DNA of 64,000 nucleotides from Dioscorea cayenensis subsp. rotundata. Lineage: Eukaryota; Streptophyta; Magnoliopsida; Dioscoreales; Dioscoreaceae. Under the pieces are notes generated by a model. It was not told the DNA's origin and made no database searches. It saw nothing but the letters and a program-made list of their open reading frames with translations. The stretch lies in NCBI RefSeq assembly GCF_009730915.1, contig NC_052475.1, positions 62,001-126,000 of the forward strand, written 5' to 3'. The translations under genes and the position numbers were made by a program. Each line of letters begins with the position of its first letter. Within the stretch, counting starts at the first letter, position 1. Positions 35,290 to 48,257 of the stretch are shown here, piece by piece.

Positions 35290-36311
35290 GCATGCCGATC
35301 AAGAACTAACTTGCCCTTGCCCTTGCCCTCGCGCTTGGTTCAAAGGCAATCTAAAATCAAATGATGATGAGACAGACAAAAAAGAAGTTGGAATAATTGA
35401 AAGATGCTGGCTGGCTGGCAGCTTGAAGCCTTGAACTTGAAAGGGTTTCTATTTCGGCTGAGAGATACTATCAGCTATCAAGAATAAGAAGCACCATATC
35501 TATCATGGCATACCAACCCAATAAGGAAGAAGAAGATGATTCTCAACTGTGACAAGCTGAGTGCTTCATCCCCGTGGGCGTCTGATGATATTTTATGAAC
35601 TCTTCTTCCGCACTCATTCTATTATCTCCGTCCAAGTTGTGGGTGTGCCGCCGGTTTTGAGTCTCCGCGCGCCATCTTTTTTTGGCTGCTGGTTTTGGTG
35701 AACAAAAAGAGCTGTCGTTGGTTTTCTGGGATTCGTGAAAACCGCTGCTCAAAACCGCCCAAGGTTTTCGAGGGAGGGTTTGTATCTTTATGTGTAATGC
35801 CTACGAGACAACGTCGTGTTAAAATTAGCCCAGTCGCGTCCTGTGGATGTTTGCGTGGAAGATTGCAACTCTCAAACTCAATAGTATTGCTTTGCCTTTC
35901 ACCCCGCCATCGATATAAATGAACGGTTATGACTGCGAAAGGACCATCCATCCATAATCACTAAAAAAATAAAAATACAGAGGTTGAAGGCAGCTATAAA
36001 TCAAAATAACGGATTGCTCGATCTAGTAAAATCCTGGTCACCAAGGTGGTGCAAAAACTAATTTAAATTGTTAATTGAGTAAAATTTTTAATAGCAGTCG
36101 GCCTTTGTTTATTAATTAGTAGTCCATACCTTCTTTATATATATATACATATATATTATACAATATATATTTATTCAAATACTTAAAAAAATATATATTT
36201 TAAATTATTCCAGATGTGAATTTTGATACATTTGGTAGGAACAAATCGTAGGCTATTTTACAAAAAAAAGAAAAGGGCTGTTCATTATAACAATATTTCT
36301 TTCTCCGCATG
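35290..36311. other. Trihelix upstream region and intergenic DNA
   Basis: Probable promoter and 5' UTR of the trihelix gene, then strongly AT-rich sequence with TATATA runs (36136-36175). No gene is seen. Confidence 0.45.
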
Positions 36312-36522
36312 CAAGTGGATTATCCAAGCTGTAGGATGCGCTCACAAAGGAATATACCCTGCATACATCTCTGACATGTTCTACAACGTTGAGAAGATTC
36401 AGCTGCAGTGCAGTGCAGTGCAGTGCAAGTGGATTATCCAAGCTGTGGGATGCGCTCACAAAGGTTTATACGCTGCATACATCTCTGAAACATGTTCTAC
36501 AACGTTGAGAAGATTCAGCTGC
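36312..36522 (+). repeat. Tandem duplication, about 113-bp unit, two copies
   Basis: AAGTGGATTATCCAAGCTGT begins at 36312 and again at 36425. Both copies run through GATGCGCTCACAAAGG, GCATACATCTCTGA and ACGTTGAGAAGATTCAGCTGC with few differences. The junction holds a GTGCA microrepeat (36406-36425). It lies beyond the 3' end of AXS and may have arisen by slippage or unequal exchange. No function is apparent. Confidence 0.9.
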
Positions 36523-36787
36523 AGCTTTGTTCTACAACAGTATGCTGCGTCATTTGCCAGTCATCAATATCAACATGCAAACACAGTAAGGATAGGGTAA
36601 AGCATAACCAAGAGTTAAAACAAGAGCTGTAAATAAAAAAGAATGCTTTCTACATCATTCTAAGACACCAAAAGCAACAATGACAATGCCATTCATATAC
36701 CATGAAGAATACATGAATTGCACGGTTCGCACCAGCAATTGGCCATTGATGCCAACTCTTGAACAACTAATTTCATGTCTGCAAAAT

Positions 36788-39737
36788 CTAATTAGATGTA
36801 GCAGATCTAGCAGTCACACGCTTTATGGCTTCTGCGTATGTCTTATGCTGATATGTCAATGTTGATTCTAACAAATCTGATAGGGATGCCTTTGGGCTCC
36901 AACCTACATTAAAAATAGATTGTTATTTGGCGGAGAATATTTTGACCTGAGAGCAGATATGGATATTTCAATGCTAGTGTACCAAGTTGATTGCTTATAA
37001 TAGTCATGTCCGGGATCCTTCTGTCACTGTCATCATAGCCTTCACCATAGAACTCCCTGGAGCTCACATCAATTGTAGGGACATCCAGCACTGGCTCTCC
37101 CGCAACCTTTGAATAAACCTGCAAAATGTAAATGGATGAAATCAAAAACAGAGGCATGAAAAACGTTCACGATTACAGACAAATTGCCTCTTACAACTAG
37201 TTACCTCTATCATCATTTCTGCAAGTTGCTTCACAGTAACTTCATTGTTGGGATTTCCCACATTGAAGATCTGGCCATTGGCTCGAGCAGGATTTTCCTG
37301 GGAGGGAAAAAAATCACTAAATCTTCTTCATAATAAAGAAAGGGATTGGGGAAACAAGAGTTAGTGGGCAGAAGAAGACACACAATCATCAAGAGAACTG
37401 CTTCAATGGCATCCTTGATATACAAAAAGGTCCTTTGGGACTGGCCACCATTAACAAGCTTTAGGGGCTCACCACGAAGAAGATTCTGCATCAATTGATA
37501 TTAAATGGCTGCAAAGGAGTACATTGCAAGGCAATTCCAAAGACCATGGTAACAAATAACACTCACATTACTGAAGCATGCAAGAACCCTGGGGACACCT
37601 TCACCAGGTCCATCAATTCCTGGAATAAAATCCATCCTTGGTCCAATCCAATTAAAAGGTCTTACAATGGTGAACTCAAGACCATTCTCCGCACCTTCAG
37701 CTGATGAATACAGCAAAGGAACCAATGTCAGATGGACTGAGATGGTTAATAATGATAAAACAAATACAAAGAAGAGTCAGTAGCAGAAGCCCACCAAAGA
37801 TCAGTCTTTCAATTAGCTGTTTTGCACACGCATAGGACCATCTCTGTTTCTCAATAGGACCAAAAATGCAAGGTGAGGCATCTTCTTTAAGGACATAGAA
37901 ATCTGGCTCCTGCATTGATAGTAGCACATGCATTGGTTAGAAAGTTAACAAACAATAATTGTAGAGGCAACTAAGGTACTCATTAGCAGACATGAAAATG
38001 CAATACACAATAAGCTCAAATAATGTAAGAGACTTGAATTAGACAACTGGACAAAATAAACAAATGCTTAGTGAGGTAGAGGAAAGTATGGAGCCTATGG
38101 CCACAATGAAGAGTACTATGTACAGAGCATTAGTTCACATATCAGAAGCGAAAACACATAGCTTGACAATCCAGGTGATGTGTGACGCATGGATGAGTGA
38201 GCTAAGCTACGCCGGGTCATCAGAAGCATTGAGCAAGCAGCTGCTAAGCTGTGGGAGAACTAATGGCATAATTAAATCAGAGCAGGAGCCAGAAGTCTGG
38301 AAAAAGACTGGAACAGCAAGGCAATGGACAACACGAGGATCATGCATACAGATAGTGAGTAGCAATGTCTTGATGAAGAAGACCAAAATAGCATAACAAG
38401 GCAATTGTTGGTGACGCTCAGAAAAGCATCCAGCATGATACTCAAGGAGCAATGTGTAAATTAAATTAATAAGCACAACTTCATTTTCAGGAAAGAGAAA
38501 GAGTGTATGTGTGCATGTTATCTTAAAAAGTATTTCACATAAATCTCATACATGAAGGCATGGGAGAAACCACATAATATAAATTTAACACTTGGAATTA
38601 AGTGAGAGGTAACTTATTTTCTCTAAAAATTCATTATATAAGTGGTGCATCCAACAGAATTGCCTTGCTGATACAAATCTCTAGTCATCTTTGTCTCTCC
38701 CTATAGCAGTTGTTATTCAAGTCAAACAAAGCATACAACAGACAACTGTTATGATGTCAATTTGTGCCATGCTAGTTGAAAAGTTAATGAATGATGAGGT
38801 TGCTGCCTCATGATTGATTGAGTTTATACTCATATAGCACATTGAAACAGTCAAGTAATGAATGAAATAAACGTTCAAAAAGCACCTGCATGCATAGCAA
38901 GGAATGGAGAGTTAAAAAGATTTAAACATGGGATGTTTCAAAAACGTATGTTTTCAGCTCGTGAGATTTACTTCCTCTCAAGCACTCTGTCGTCTATATT
39001 GTACTAGGTACAGGAAGGTACAGCATAAGGGATTAAGGAAGCACCATTACCTGTCTAAGGGGGTGATCTCTAGGAAGGAAGCTTCCGATGGTCTTGCCAT
39101 ACACCTCGCAAGTGGAGAAGTGGATAAGACGCTTGCCATTCTCGGAGCAATACTTGACCTGCATCGTTTCCATGGAATTCAAGCGGAGAATGATGGTGCA
39201 TCAGTGTATACAAATAAAGGTGCCTCGTTTTCAGATATGAGGCTTACCACAGGAATGGCGTCAATGAAATTGCTATAGATGGTCTCCAGAGGACGGGTGT
39301 TGTAGTCTGCAGGGGTGCAGATTGCCGCCAGGTTGATCGTCTGCAAAACCAGCACAAGAAAGAAGGAATAAGCCGTTCCTTGTGAAGGAGAAAATGGAGA
39401 AGATGATGATGGTGAATCTGAAGAAGAAGAAGAAGAAGAAGAAGAAGACGGACCAGATGGGACATCTTGATCAGTCCTTCGAGCCTGGAATCATGCTTGA
39501 TGTTGAGGCGGTGGAAGTGGATCCGGCCGGCCCAATGGTGGTCGCTCTGCTGCTCACCCTCGGGACCGAGCAGGTGCTTGATCTTGTCGTTGTAGACATC
39601 CACAGCCAGCACAGTGTGAGGCGTCTCGGCCATCAACTTCTCGCAGAGATGAGACCCGATGAAGCCCCCGGCTCCTATCATACATATTGTCATCGCCTTT
39701 ATCGGTTTCCCGTCATACAAATTGTCACCGCAGCCAT
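36788..39737 (-). CDS. AXS: UDP-D-apiose/UDP-D-xylose synthase
   Basis: Cytosolic NAD-dependent short-chain dehydrogenase/epimerase that converts UDP-glucuronate to UDP-apiose and UDP-xylose, supplying apiose for pectin rhamnogalacturonan II and for apiogalacturonan. Nine exons: 39737-39454, 39340-39248, 39158-39051, 37909-37795, 37700-37567, 37485-37384, 37297-37205, 37118-36983 and 36903-36788; about 393 residues, as in Arabidopsis AXS1. Motifs: NAD-binding GAGGFIGSHLCEKL, NLAAICTPADYNTRP, STCEVYGKT, the YACAK catalytic Tyr/Lys pair, VRPFNWIGPRMDF and the C-terminal SLSDLLESTLTYQHKTYAEA. Exon 1 is 284 nt where 285 is needed: with ATG at 39737 the frame fails at a GG (39728-39729 on the plus strand) that should be GGG. 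Adding one G links MAAGDNLYDGKPIKAM to the rest, so a missing base is likely. A CTT repeat follows the first donor directly. Confidence 0.94.
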
Positions 39738-40345
39738 CTCTTTCTCTAACTCTCAATTGATGTTGCTCAGATCTCCTTCTCTTTCTCTTTTGAAGACAAC
39801 ACACCGACGAATACCAACAGTGAGCCAAGTGGACTCCGCGAGTATAACCAACCAGGAAGCGGAAATGTGTCCAAATAAAGCTTCCCTCGAGTTACTTCTT
39901 CAGTAGATTACGGCGTCCATTTGGAAGTGAAGGCCTGACAAATGTTCATTTGTTAAGATTACTCACTTTATCGTATCTGCTGAGCCACAGGATTCGCCAT
40001 CCATTTTCAAAATTATTCAGAAGGATACCCACTTTCCGGTGCATAAAATAAGGAATTTCGCCGCTCCTGTAGCTGATTCTAATACCTGTTCCCGGATGGG
40101 ATTAGCTCGAAACTCCATAACTTGTTCATCTGATTTTATATTAAAATTTCGAAATACGAAAGAGACAATCAATTTTCCCAGACTCAACCTCAACTGTTTT
40201 TCTTTATCCCAGCAGTGACAAGTTCCCCATCATTATCTTTGAATTTGTTTCTTTCCTCTGCTTCCATCTATTTCTACCTTGCTTTTCAACTAATAAAATT
40301 CTCCAATCTTATTGGAGAAAGAGAGAGACTAGGCTACTATATATA
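39738..40345. other. AXS upstream region
   Basis: Non-coding region upstream of AXS, presumably its 5' UTR and promoter, ending at the hAT-like MITE. Nothing else is recognised. Confidence 0.4.
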
Positions 40346-40634
40346 TAGAGCTGTCAATTCGGACTTAGCACTGCCCTGCCGATAAAAAATGAGGTCGGAT
40401 TAATTTTTTTTAGGCCCGTCTTTAACTAGGCTATTATATATATAGAGTTGTCGATTGACTTGGGCAGATCGCCTCGATAAAAATAAGGGGTCGGATTAAT
40501 TTTTTTTAGACCCGTCTAAAGACGGGCCTAAATGGGCCAACCCGTGCAAGCCGTGGGTTGGGCGGGGCGGGCCGCGGGTTGGGGTGGGTCAGCCCGCGGC
40601 CCTCTTCTAATTTAAATATAATATATTTTACATA

Positions 40635-40682
<48 letters not shown>

Positions 40683-41214
40683 CATATTGTTAAGGATTTA
40701 AATTTTGTGATTGTAATGGATGTTTTTATTTTTGTGATTTATTAATTTTCTTTCAAATTTTTTTGTTGATTGTAATGGATGAATATTATAATTAGTAATA
40801 GATGTTAATACTATGTTTTTATCTTGTGGTTTTTTGTTGTTTTTTTAAAATTTTTGTTGATTGTAATTTTGTAATAGATGTTTTTATTTAGAGATTTTAT
40901 AATTATTGTTGATTTTGTTAGGTTTTGAATATTATAATGAATGTTTTTATTTTGTTAATTATTGTATGTTTTAATATTTAATTTAGATTTTTTATGAATT
41001 TATAATGAATGTTTTAATGTTTCATATATTATAATATTTATAAAAATAAAATAAATTAATTATTTTGATTTTTTGGCGGGCCGGCCCGCTCAACCCATAA
41101 CCCAAAACGGGTTGGGTCGGATTGGCATTTTGCCGGCCCGCCCCATCCGGTCAAATGGTGGGTTTTGGCGGGCCACGGGCCGGCCCGTCCCGCTAGTCCG
41201 TTTTGACTGCTCTA
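40346..41214. mobile_element. hAT-like MITE, about 870 bp
   Basis: The ends are TAGAGCTGTCAA (40346) and the complement of TTGACTGCTCTA (ending 41214), one mismatch in 12. The flanking 8-mers TATATATA and ATTATATA are a near-match target duplication, suggestive of hAT. GC-rich arms full of GGGCCGGCC/AACCCG motifs (40520-40610 and 41070-41195) can pair with each other and surround a very AT-rich core with a long AT microsatellite. There is no transposase, so it is non-autonomous. The left end carries an extra copy of its first 90 or so bases (see findings). Confidence 0.7.
40638..40681. repeat. (AT)n microsatellite
   Basis: About 44 bp of uninterrupted AT dinucleotides in the core of the hAT-like MITE. 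Confidence 0.95.
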
Positions 41215-41222
41215 ATTATATA

Positions 41223-41798
41223 ACTAGGTTTGCTGTCTGGAAAAACAAAAAAATTTGTGATAAATGACTACCCTCGGGCGGGAGGTCACCGTGCTCTCCT
41301 TTCCTCCATATTTAAGACAATATCGAATACATTCTGACAAGCTACAGTAGATGATGTTGTAGGATCAATAACTAGCATCTTCATAATGATAACAGACGGG
41401 ATAGCCGTTCTAAGTCCTCGGCAGTCGGCACAACAGATTCGTGGTATACACAGACCGTGGCTGTGAGTGCTGAACGGCGGACAAACAAAGCAACTCAGTC
41501 CGCTTCCCCTAGATAAAATAACCGTCAGTACCAAAGGAGGAGGTCGGACGATGACTAATTAAAGGCATTAATCAGATGTTGCTGGGAGGTCAGCCCAAAT
41601 GCCCTAAGAATCATATTTAATAGCAGCACAAGAAACAAAGATTCAAGTGAGCGAAGATAAATAACAATATCCGGGCTGAGGTATATTATGATTGACAGGG
41701 AATATCTAGGGTGTGCCAAGACCATGTGACAATCTGTCATGAATTGTAATTCCAACTAGACCACAAAAGACTGCATTAGCCATGCAACCCAAACCAGG
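41223..41798. other. Intergenic and 3' region
   Basis: Sequence between the MITE and the stop codon of the At3g49140-like gene; the right part is probably its 3' UTR. Short open stretches on the minus strand are not recognised as genes. Confidence 0.4.
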
Positions 41799-44700
41799 TC
41801 ACAATTCCTTTTGCTGGGCTTGTTGCTGCATCTGCTTCTTGTTCTGTAATCTTGGAAATAGGAGGTCATGGATCTGTCTCTCTGCACTGTATTCAGAAGT
41901 GGCCTAGAAAATGGCATTAGGCATAGAGTCAAAAGAAATGTTTAAGCAGCCACAGACAATCCATGAGGGATTGGGCAATGATGTTTCAAAGAAACAACAT
42001 CCCATAACATAGATATCAAATACTGAAAATACCATACAAGCATAGAAGTAAGAAGCCTATATCTGACCATCTTATATTCCCACAGTATTCATAGGGAGGC
42101 AAAAAGCAGATATGAATGTGACTTTCAGCAAAACAGTGAAGCAGCAAGGTTAGCAAGAGCAAAAGTTTCTGTTGATTGTCAAACCCCAAACCAAAAGGCA
42201 ATTGTAATGATGAATCACTCAGTCAAGTCAAAGCTCACTCAGTTAAGTCAAAGCAGACCCGAACCATTTATGGTAGCTAAACACATTGCTGGTCCAAATA
42301 TGGGACAGAGGTTTCAACTCATATGCGGGTAGCACATTAATTGCCACAGGAAAAAAAAAAATCCTCTCAATGAGTGTTCACCTTACAAGAAGAGGGAATG
42401 CAAAAATAAATTAACATTACTCAGGGAAGTGAACTAAGAAATATTTGGAGGTGGCAAGAGTGGCACACATCCTATGTTGCAATACAAGCATATATACATG
42501 AAGCAATGGTCTTATTCTAAATGAATTGCCTAATGTAATATAGATATAGAAGGCAAAATATTAAAATGTCTAAAACACCAAAATCAAGCTAAAAATATTC
42601 TCTGGCCTTGTGGATGCGTCAGCTAGATAACAATTATCACAGAGCTATAAGATCAACGACAAAGCAAGGTTTCACACGGAGGGAAAGGATCTACAAGAAA
42701 CTCTTGCAAATGACTTACCTGTGCGCTGAAAGAAAACCTTAAGGTTTGGACTTGTGTTCCTGCACAAACTCTTAAGTCAAAACCAAGACTGTCCACCCCA
42801 GAAAGGGAAATTTCCTGCAATAAGGCATTCAAACTTTTAGTGACCACAAAGGACTGATATTTCATGCAGAACAAAAACTGGATCACAAATAGGTGCTGAT
42901 GGAATGCAGAAGCAAAAAACCAAAGTACTTGAGAACCATCTTTTGAAAGTCTTTTCAAATCTAATAGCTGTATCAAATGTAGATAAGAACAAATTGAACA
43001 AAACAAGTGTTTTCTGGGCATGATAAATTTCTGTATGTTTAAAGCATCAAAACTAGAATTATGCTTCACATCAAGAACACTAGCATCATAATAATAGTAT
43101 ATTTCCCAAAATCACTTCCTGCAGGTTGATGCTTAATGCTTTTTTTGATGCGTTTGCATACAAAGGAATATCAATTAATAAAGCTGCTTAGCAGTGCATC
43201 CTTCATGATCTCACTCTTTCAAATGTAACAGATATCAATCAATAAAACTAATCAGGAGTATCCTTATTGACCTTTTTTTCTCATTAGGGTCCTTGGAATA
43301 ACCACAATTCACAAGTCAAGGGTCATAAAAGCAGATCTGTATTTGTCTGGGAGAAATCATTTAATTCAGGCAGTTCTTAAAGGAAGCAGAATGGTCTAAT
43401 TGGCAAACATGTATTGAGCAGTGAATATGATTGAATATACTTGTTTCATAATTCCAAGGGCATTACCTCCAATCTATACCTTACCCCTCCAACAGAGTAA
43501 CCCACATACCAAAAATAAAGTAATAATAATAATAAATCAAATCAAATCAATAAATAAATTAATAATAAAAACAAAAAAACAAAAAGGAGGCGGAGATAAG
43601 AAGTAGTACTTTCAAAGGGTGTAATTCTGAAAAGACAGTTGTTAATAAATTAAAAATGTTTCTTAGTGAAATTATAAACCCAATCTTGATTATGTGACTC
43701 ACAGTATATGACTATATTCCTTAAAAATGCCCTGGCATTACCTCTACTTTAATACCCTTATGCGTCCAACAGATGGCCTTGAAGGCTTCCGTAATCTTCT
43801 CTCCACCAGCTTTTAAACGTGATATAATATTTGCAGCTGAATGTGCAATGGCATCTGGCTGTGCATCCTGAAAATCTTGAATCTTCACTGTAGACTGAAG
43901 GAATATAATGTTTATGTGAATATCAAAATTCTTTTGAATGATGTAAGTCCATTACTTAACAAAGAATGGCAAAAGTTACAAATGCATTGTATATCCTCAT
44001 TTGCACAATCATTATTTCTAGCACATGTCAAAGGGATGGGTAGCCCAATAGGTTGAAACATGATCTGGGAAGGATTAGTACAGAATCTCTCGACCCACCA
44101 ATGAATGGGCAGTTTCTTTGTCACAAGTCCATTACATTCAGCTTCCAGAGCGCAATCTTGAAATTTGCAAAAAAAAATCAGCACCAATTAAATTGAAGCT
44201 AAAACAAACTTTATATACAGTCCCACTTTAATTATGTTTATGTTAAGGAAACAAAATGAAAGTGCAAACATTAAGATTCTCACCCAAAATCTATTCTGCA
44301 TATGTTACATGGTTCACCTAATCTCCGGATCTCACTAATCCAAGGAATTTACAGCCATGAAAATTTGACTTATGAGACTTTTTTTATCTCAAAGTTGAAG
44401 ATCACCCAAAATAAGGACATAGTCACCAGCAATAGGCACACAGTTTAGTAGCAAAGGGAAGAGTCAAAGATCATAGTTCTAAGCCAAGATGTCTGTATAT
44501 AAACTAACCACTTACTGCTCTAACTCAAAATTCTATAAGTCAATGCAAACTCCCTGGCCAAGCAAATCATGGACTGCGCAAGAATGGGGCTTGCCAGTTG
44601 CCACCTTATTTCCTAAGTCAGTCAGCAGGGATGAAGATCTACCTTGATAAAACACAAATGGTAAGTATGCTGGAGAAAAGCAGGCCTCCAAAATTCCTAT

Positions 44701-46003
44701 AGATTTGGAAAGAGACAATTTGATTGAAAAATCACCAAGATTTAGAACTGGCCACCAACAATTGTAAATAACCATATCAGGTTGCGTTCACAATTTTTTT
44801 TGGGAAAACAATGCTTCATAAAACACATAAAACAATGACTCCCGGCAGATACTACATAATGCCAAAAAAAAAATATTGCATAAACATGCTCTGAGATTTT
44901 GCACACATTCAAGCAATACTCCACATTGCGTCAATCAGATCCATTGGTACTCTTCAAGATTATAAACTGAAAATTTCAATTTCTTGCCTTCTTTTAACAC
45001 TTTGGCAGGTACTTTTCTCCTTTTATTTCCTTTATCCTGGAATAATGTGTTAACACACATGCACAAGTTTTCTTCCTACACTTAATATTTTCATCAATTA
45101 GTAAGCACACTCTTTATTGTCCCTCATGAAGATGACAGAAATTCCTCAGCCGAAAAGTGTAAGTCTTGATACATACTCTGAAGTCTGAAGGTCACTCACA
45201 AATGCTAAATGAAGGCCTACTTTAAAATACTCCAACAGAATCTCAATCAACCAAATTAGAAAAAGAACAGGAAATTCAGCAGATTGAACAACATGCCTGG
45301 TTTCCATATGCAGAAACTAGCTGAATATTAACCATTTCCAGCTTGTAAAATGTAGTTCCACTTTGCAGCCCTTGGTCTTTCTCCAGTTCTGCTGTGCATG
45401 GTTTAAAAGGAATTATACAAAATTGGTGCATAAACCTGAAATGAAAGTGGAGGTACCATAATTGCACGTACTTGTCCTGCTCTGATGCTTCTCAGAACCA
45501 TTAATTGCACTACCTGGCGGGTGTTTTCTAAAAAATTTTTGTTCTTCAACAAAAGCAGGTCTCAAAAGACCTCGCATAACAATACTAGCAGAAGGTTGAT
45601 CCATCCAATCCAATTGGACACCTGAGACAACCTGAGCAAACAAAGCCAGTTAAACCTTAAAATCATATGGCATGTCAGCCGTAAAATTACATGTTTTACT
45701 ACAGACAAGAACACATGACCATGGTATCAGCCTATGCATGAGATGTTCATGATCCTAACAATACCTCTGCTATTTTATTAGCAAAATGCATTGGATGAGA
45801 AGCACGCATAGTGCCCAAGTTCGCCCAATCACCTAATGCTTCAGAAGGGATCATGCCATCTTCATCTTCTAGGATGGAAACAAAATCCTGACAAATTAAA
45901 GGAAGGAAGAAAAATAATATTTGAAACTAATTCAGAAGTCAGACATAACAAAACTGACAACCTGGAATATTGTATTATTACCTCTTCATCATCATCATCA
46001 TTG

Positions 46004-46055
<52 letters not shown>

Positions 46056-47378
46056 TGTCATCATCATCATCATCATCATCACTTGTAATTTCTTCTATTA
46101 CCAAATCTGTATCAGATGGCCCATAAGCTTCCATCTCCGGGAGCATATCTAAATCATCCAAGCCGATTATTACTTGCTGCATCAAACACAATAAATTGTG
46201 AACTATTTAGAGAAATAGAACACATATATGACGGGGAGTTTGAATTTTTTTCATACCACCAATTTTTTTCATCAACAGTAAGAGTTTGTAGAAGGTCTTC
46301 ATCCAAGTTAACCTCAAAAGTAAATATCTGATAAAAATGCAACACAGACACTTGAAGGAAGAATCAAGGAAATTCTTTAGAAAATGGTGGAAACGACTGA
46401 TTAACATTTAGCTTACCTCCATGTTCATCAGTTAAATATGACAGGTCAGACAAGAAAATGTTCTCATGGATTGCATTATCGATCATTCCAGAGAACAGAA
46501 GTGTTGCTTTGCTGTTCACCTGTGTGGCACAGATTTAAGCTTCAGGCATAGCATTTACACAATCAAAGACAAGAGTTCAGATGATTAATCAAGCATTATA
46601 TAAAAAAGAAAAAAAATAATAGAGGAACTAGATGCCAGATATGAAGGGAAGCAAAAATATTTGAAAGCTTCCACAGCCTTCTTTTTTTTTTCTCAGACAA
46701 ATCAACAGGCCGGGGGTTTTCTTCCCAACAATTTGCTGTTTTGCATTCTCTACAAGATGTCTGGTTGGATAAAAAATTTCAAAGTTTTTAGTTAGTTTTG
46801 ATTAAAAGAAACAATTGGATATATAGCTTTTGGTGTTTGCGTTTGTGTCAGTGTCACTGCGTGTGCGCATGATCAGTTGTTCACCGAGGTATCGTAGTTA
46901 AAGATCTACCAAGATAAACGACAGGTGGGAGTATATTAGGTCAGCAGAGTTCAATGTTTGCCTCAATTTTGGACAATGGACTCCAACAGAACATAAATAG
47001 AAGAAACGGCAAGCAGGCAATGCGCAGGGGTAAATACCTCGATTATCGTGCGTGCGGTTTCCGCATCAGTGAGCCGTCCATCCCGGGCGCCTTCAAGTGT
47101 GGGCGAGTCTTCCTCAATTTCCTCGTATGGGTGGTAGCGTGGTTTCCGGTCTCTATCGAGGGGCTCCGGCAAAGAACCGGCGTTGTCTGATAAAGCTCCA
47201 AGTCTAGTTGAGAGGACGTTGCTTCGGGGCGTCCCAAGGCAGCCAGTTAAATTGCTGAAGAGGCTGTTCCTAGTGGAGAGAAAAAGAATAAATGCTGGAA
47301 AGAGGTAACCATCCCTTACTTAAAAGAAGCAGATGTAAGTAACGGACGGCTAAAATGGGTAGATATACCACAGGCCAT
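41799..47378 (-). CDS. At3g49140-like protein (FMN-binding split-barrel-type fold)
   Basis: Orthologue-like match to Arabidopsis At3g49140, databased as a PPR-superfamily or FMN-binding split-barrel protein; no PPR repeats are visible and its biochemical role is not established. Exons: 47378-47320, 47294-47038, 46519-46417, 46327-46257, 46176-45982, 45887-45765, 45631-45472, about 45391-45290, 43887-43742, 42814-42719 and 41903-41799. Landmarks in order: RYHPYEEIEED, GRLTDAETARTIIEVNSKAT, ENIFLSDLSYLTDEHG, a GPSDTDLVIEEI-poly-Asp tract, ALGDWANLGTMRASHPMHFA, RGLLRPAFVEEQ, TTFYKLEMVNIQLVSAYGNQ, DAQPDAIAHSAANIISRLKA, GVDSLGFDLRVCAGTQVQTL and ATSEYSAERQIHDLLFPRL. Exon 2 is 257 nt where 256 is needed (A5 at 47281-47285); exon 46327-46257 also breaks frame in homopolymers. 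The junction between YGNQ and VKIQDF is unresolved. Confidence 0.85.
45984..46080 (-). repeat. Coding (GAT)n microsatellite, poly-Asp
   Basis: On the minus strand this is a run of about 30 GAT codons interrupted twice by AAT (Asn). It lies wholly within one exon of the At3g49140-like gene. The Arabidopsis protein also has an Asp/Glu-rich tract here, but of mixed codons. The near-pure trinucleotide run should be length-variable. Confidence 0.95.
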
Positions 47379-48250
47379 TGAGCTCCGAAGCTCCTCCGCC
47401 GAGAGAACGATGGATTATGTTCGAAGATGATCTACGGCAACCCCAGACCGTATGAGAGCCATCAGAACCAGAGAAATTCCGGGAGAGGCGATAGCCTATG
47501 GCAACCAACACTTGTAATCAGCGACAAGCAAGCGAGAAAGACAAATACGATGAACAAAAAAGAAAATAAACAAAAGGGGCGGAAGATGATGACGGACAAC
47601 CGGGGTGGAATCCGAGAGCGAAAGCGGAGTCCATCGTCAACATGTCCTTCCCAGTTCCCTCCACAGATGTTATCTCGTCCTTCTCCCCGATCGCAATTTT
47701 TGTGTCATTGTGTGTCTGAGAAAGAGCGGGGGGTCCTTCTTCCGCCCATCCCAAATTTCAGACCGCCAGCCAATCAGATTAATCACTCACGGTAAATTTG
47801 TGTTGCTTGAACCACGCAAGGTAACATATCTGGCTGAGGTGCGGATTTGGGTCTGGTCTGATCCTTTCAGTGCACTCGATCCAGGGAGTAAATTAAAAAC
47901 ATACATGGCAAAAATTTAGGGAAAATGGCGAAACTAACCCGTGTCATCCACTCACACACACACACACACACACACAAATCTAAACTATACTTCATTAGGT
48001 AGACTAACCGTTCAATATTTTATTTCTTTAAAACATGCAATTAATTTCACTAATAATAAAATTGATATGTAATTTTGTTTTATTTTTATTTTTATTTTTA
48101 TTTTTTAGATAAACAAACCATCCACTCAACCAGTGTTGTATAAACGAGTTAATTCCTTAACCTTCTGCTTTGTAAGGGGAAGAATTACTATTCTTTTGAT
48201 GTGAAGTTAGCATATGCAAGGATATTTGAAAAAATTTTAGTAGGCCAATC
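47379..48250. other. Upstream region of the At3g49140-like gene
   Basis: Non-coding upstream sequence, probably containing the promoter. A CA microsatellite lies at about 47952-47976 and a TTTTTA repeat at about 48080-48105. No gene is seen. Confidence 0.45.
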
Positions 48251-48257
48251 ATTCTTA

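Noticed and set aside
39382-39906. Plus-strand 174-residue frame over AXS
   Set aside because: Antisense of AXS exon 1 and the CTT repeat; the Lys run is the repeat itself.
45836-46152. Poly-Ser and poly-Ile frames at 45836-46152
   Set aside because: Other-frame readings of the (GAT)n coding repeat.
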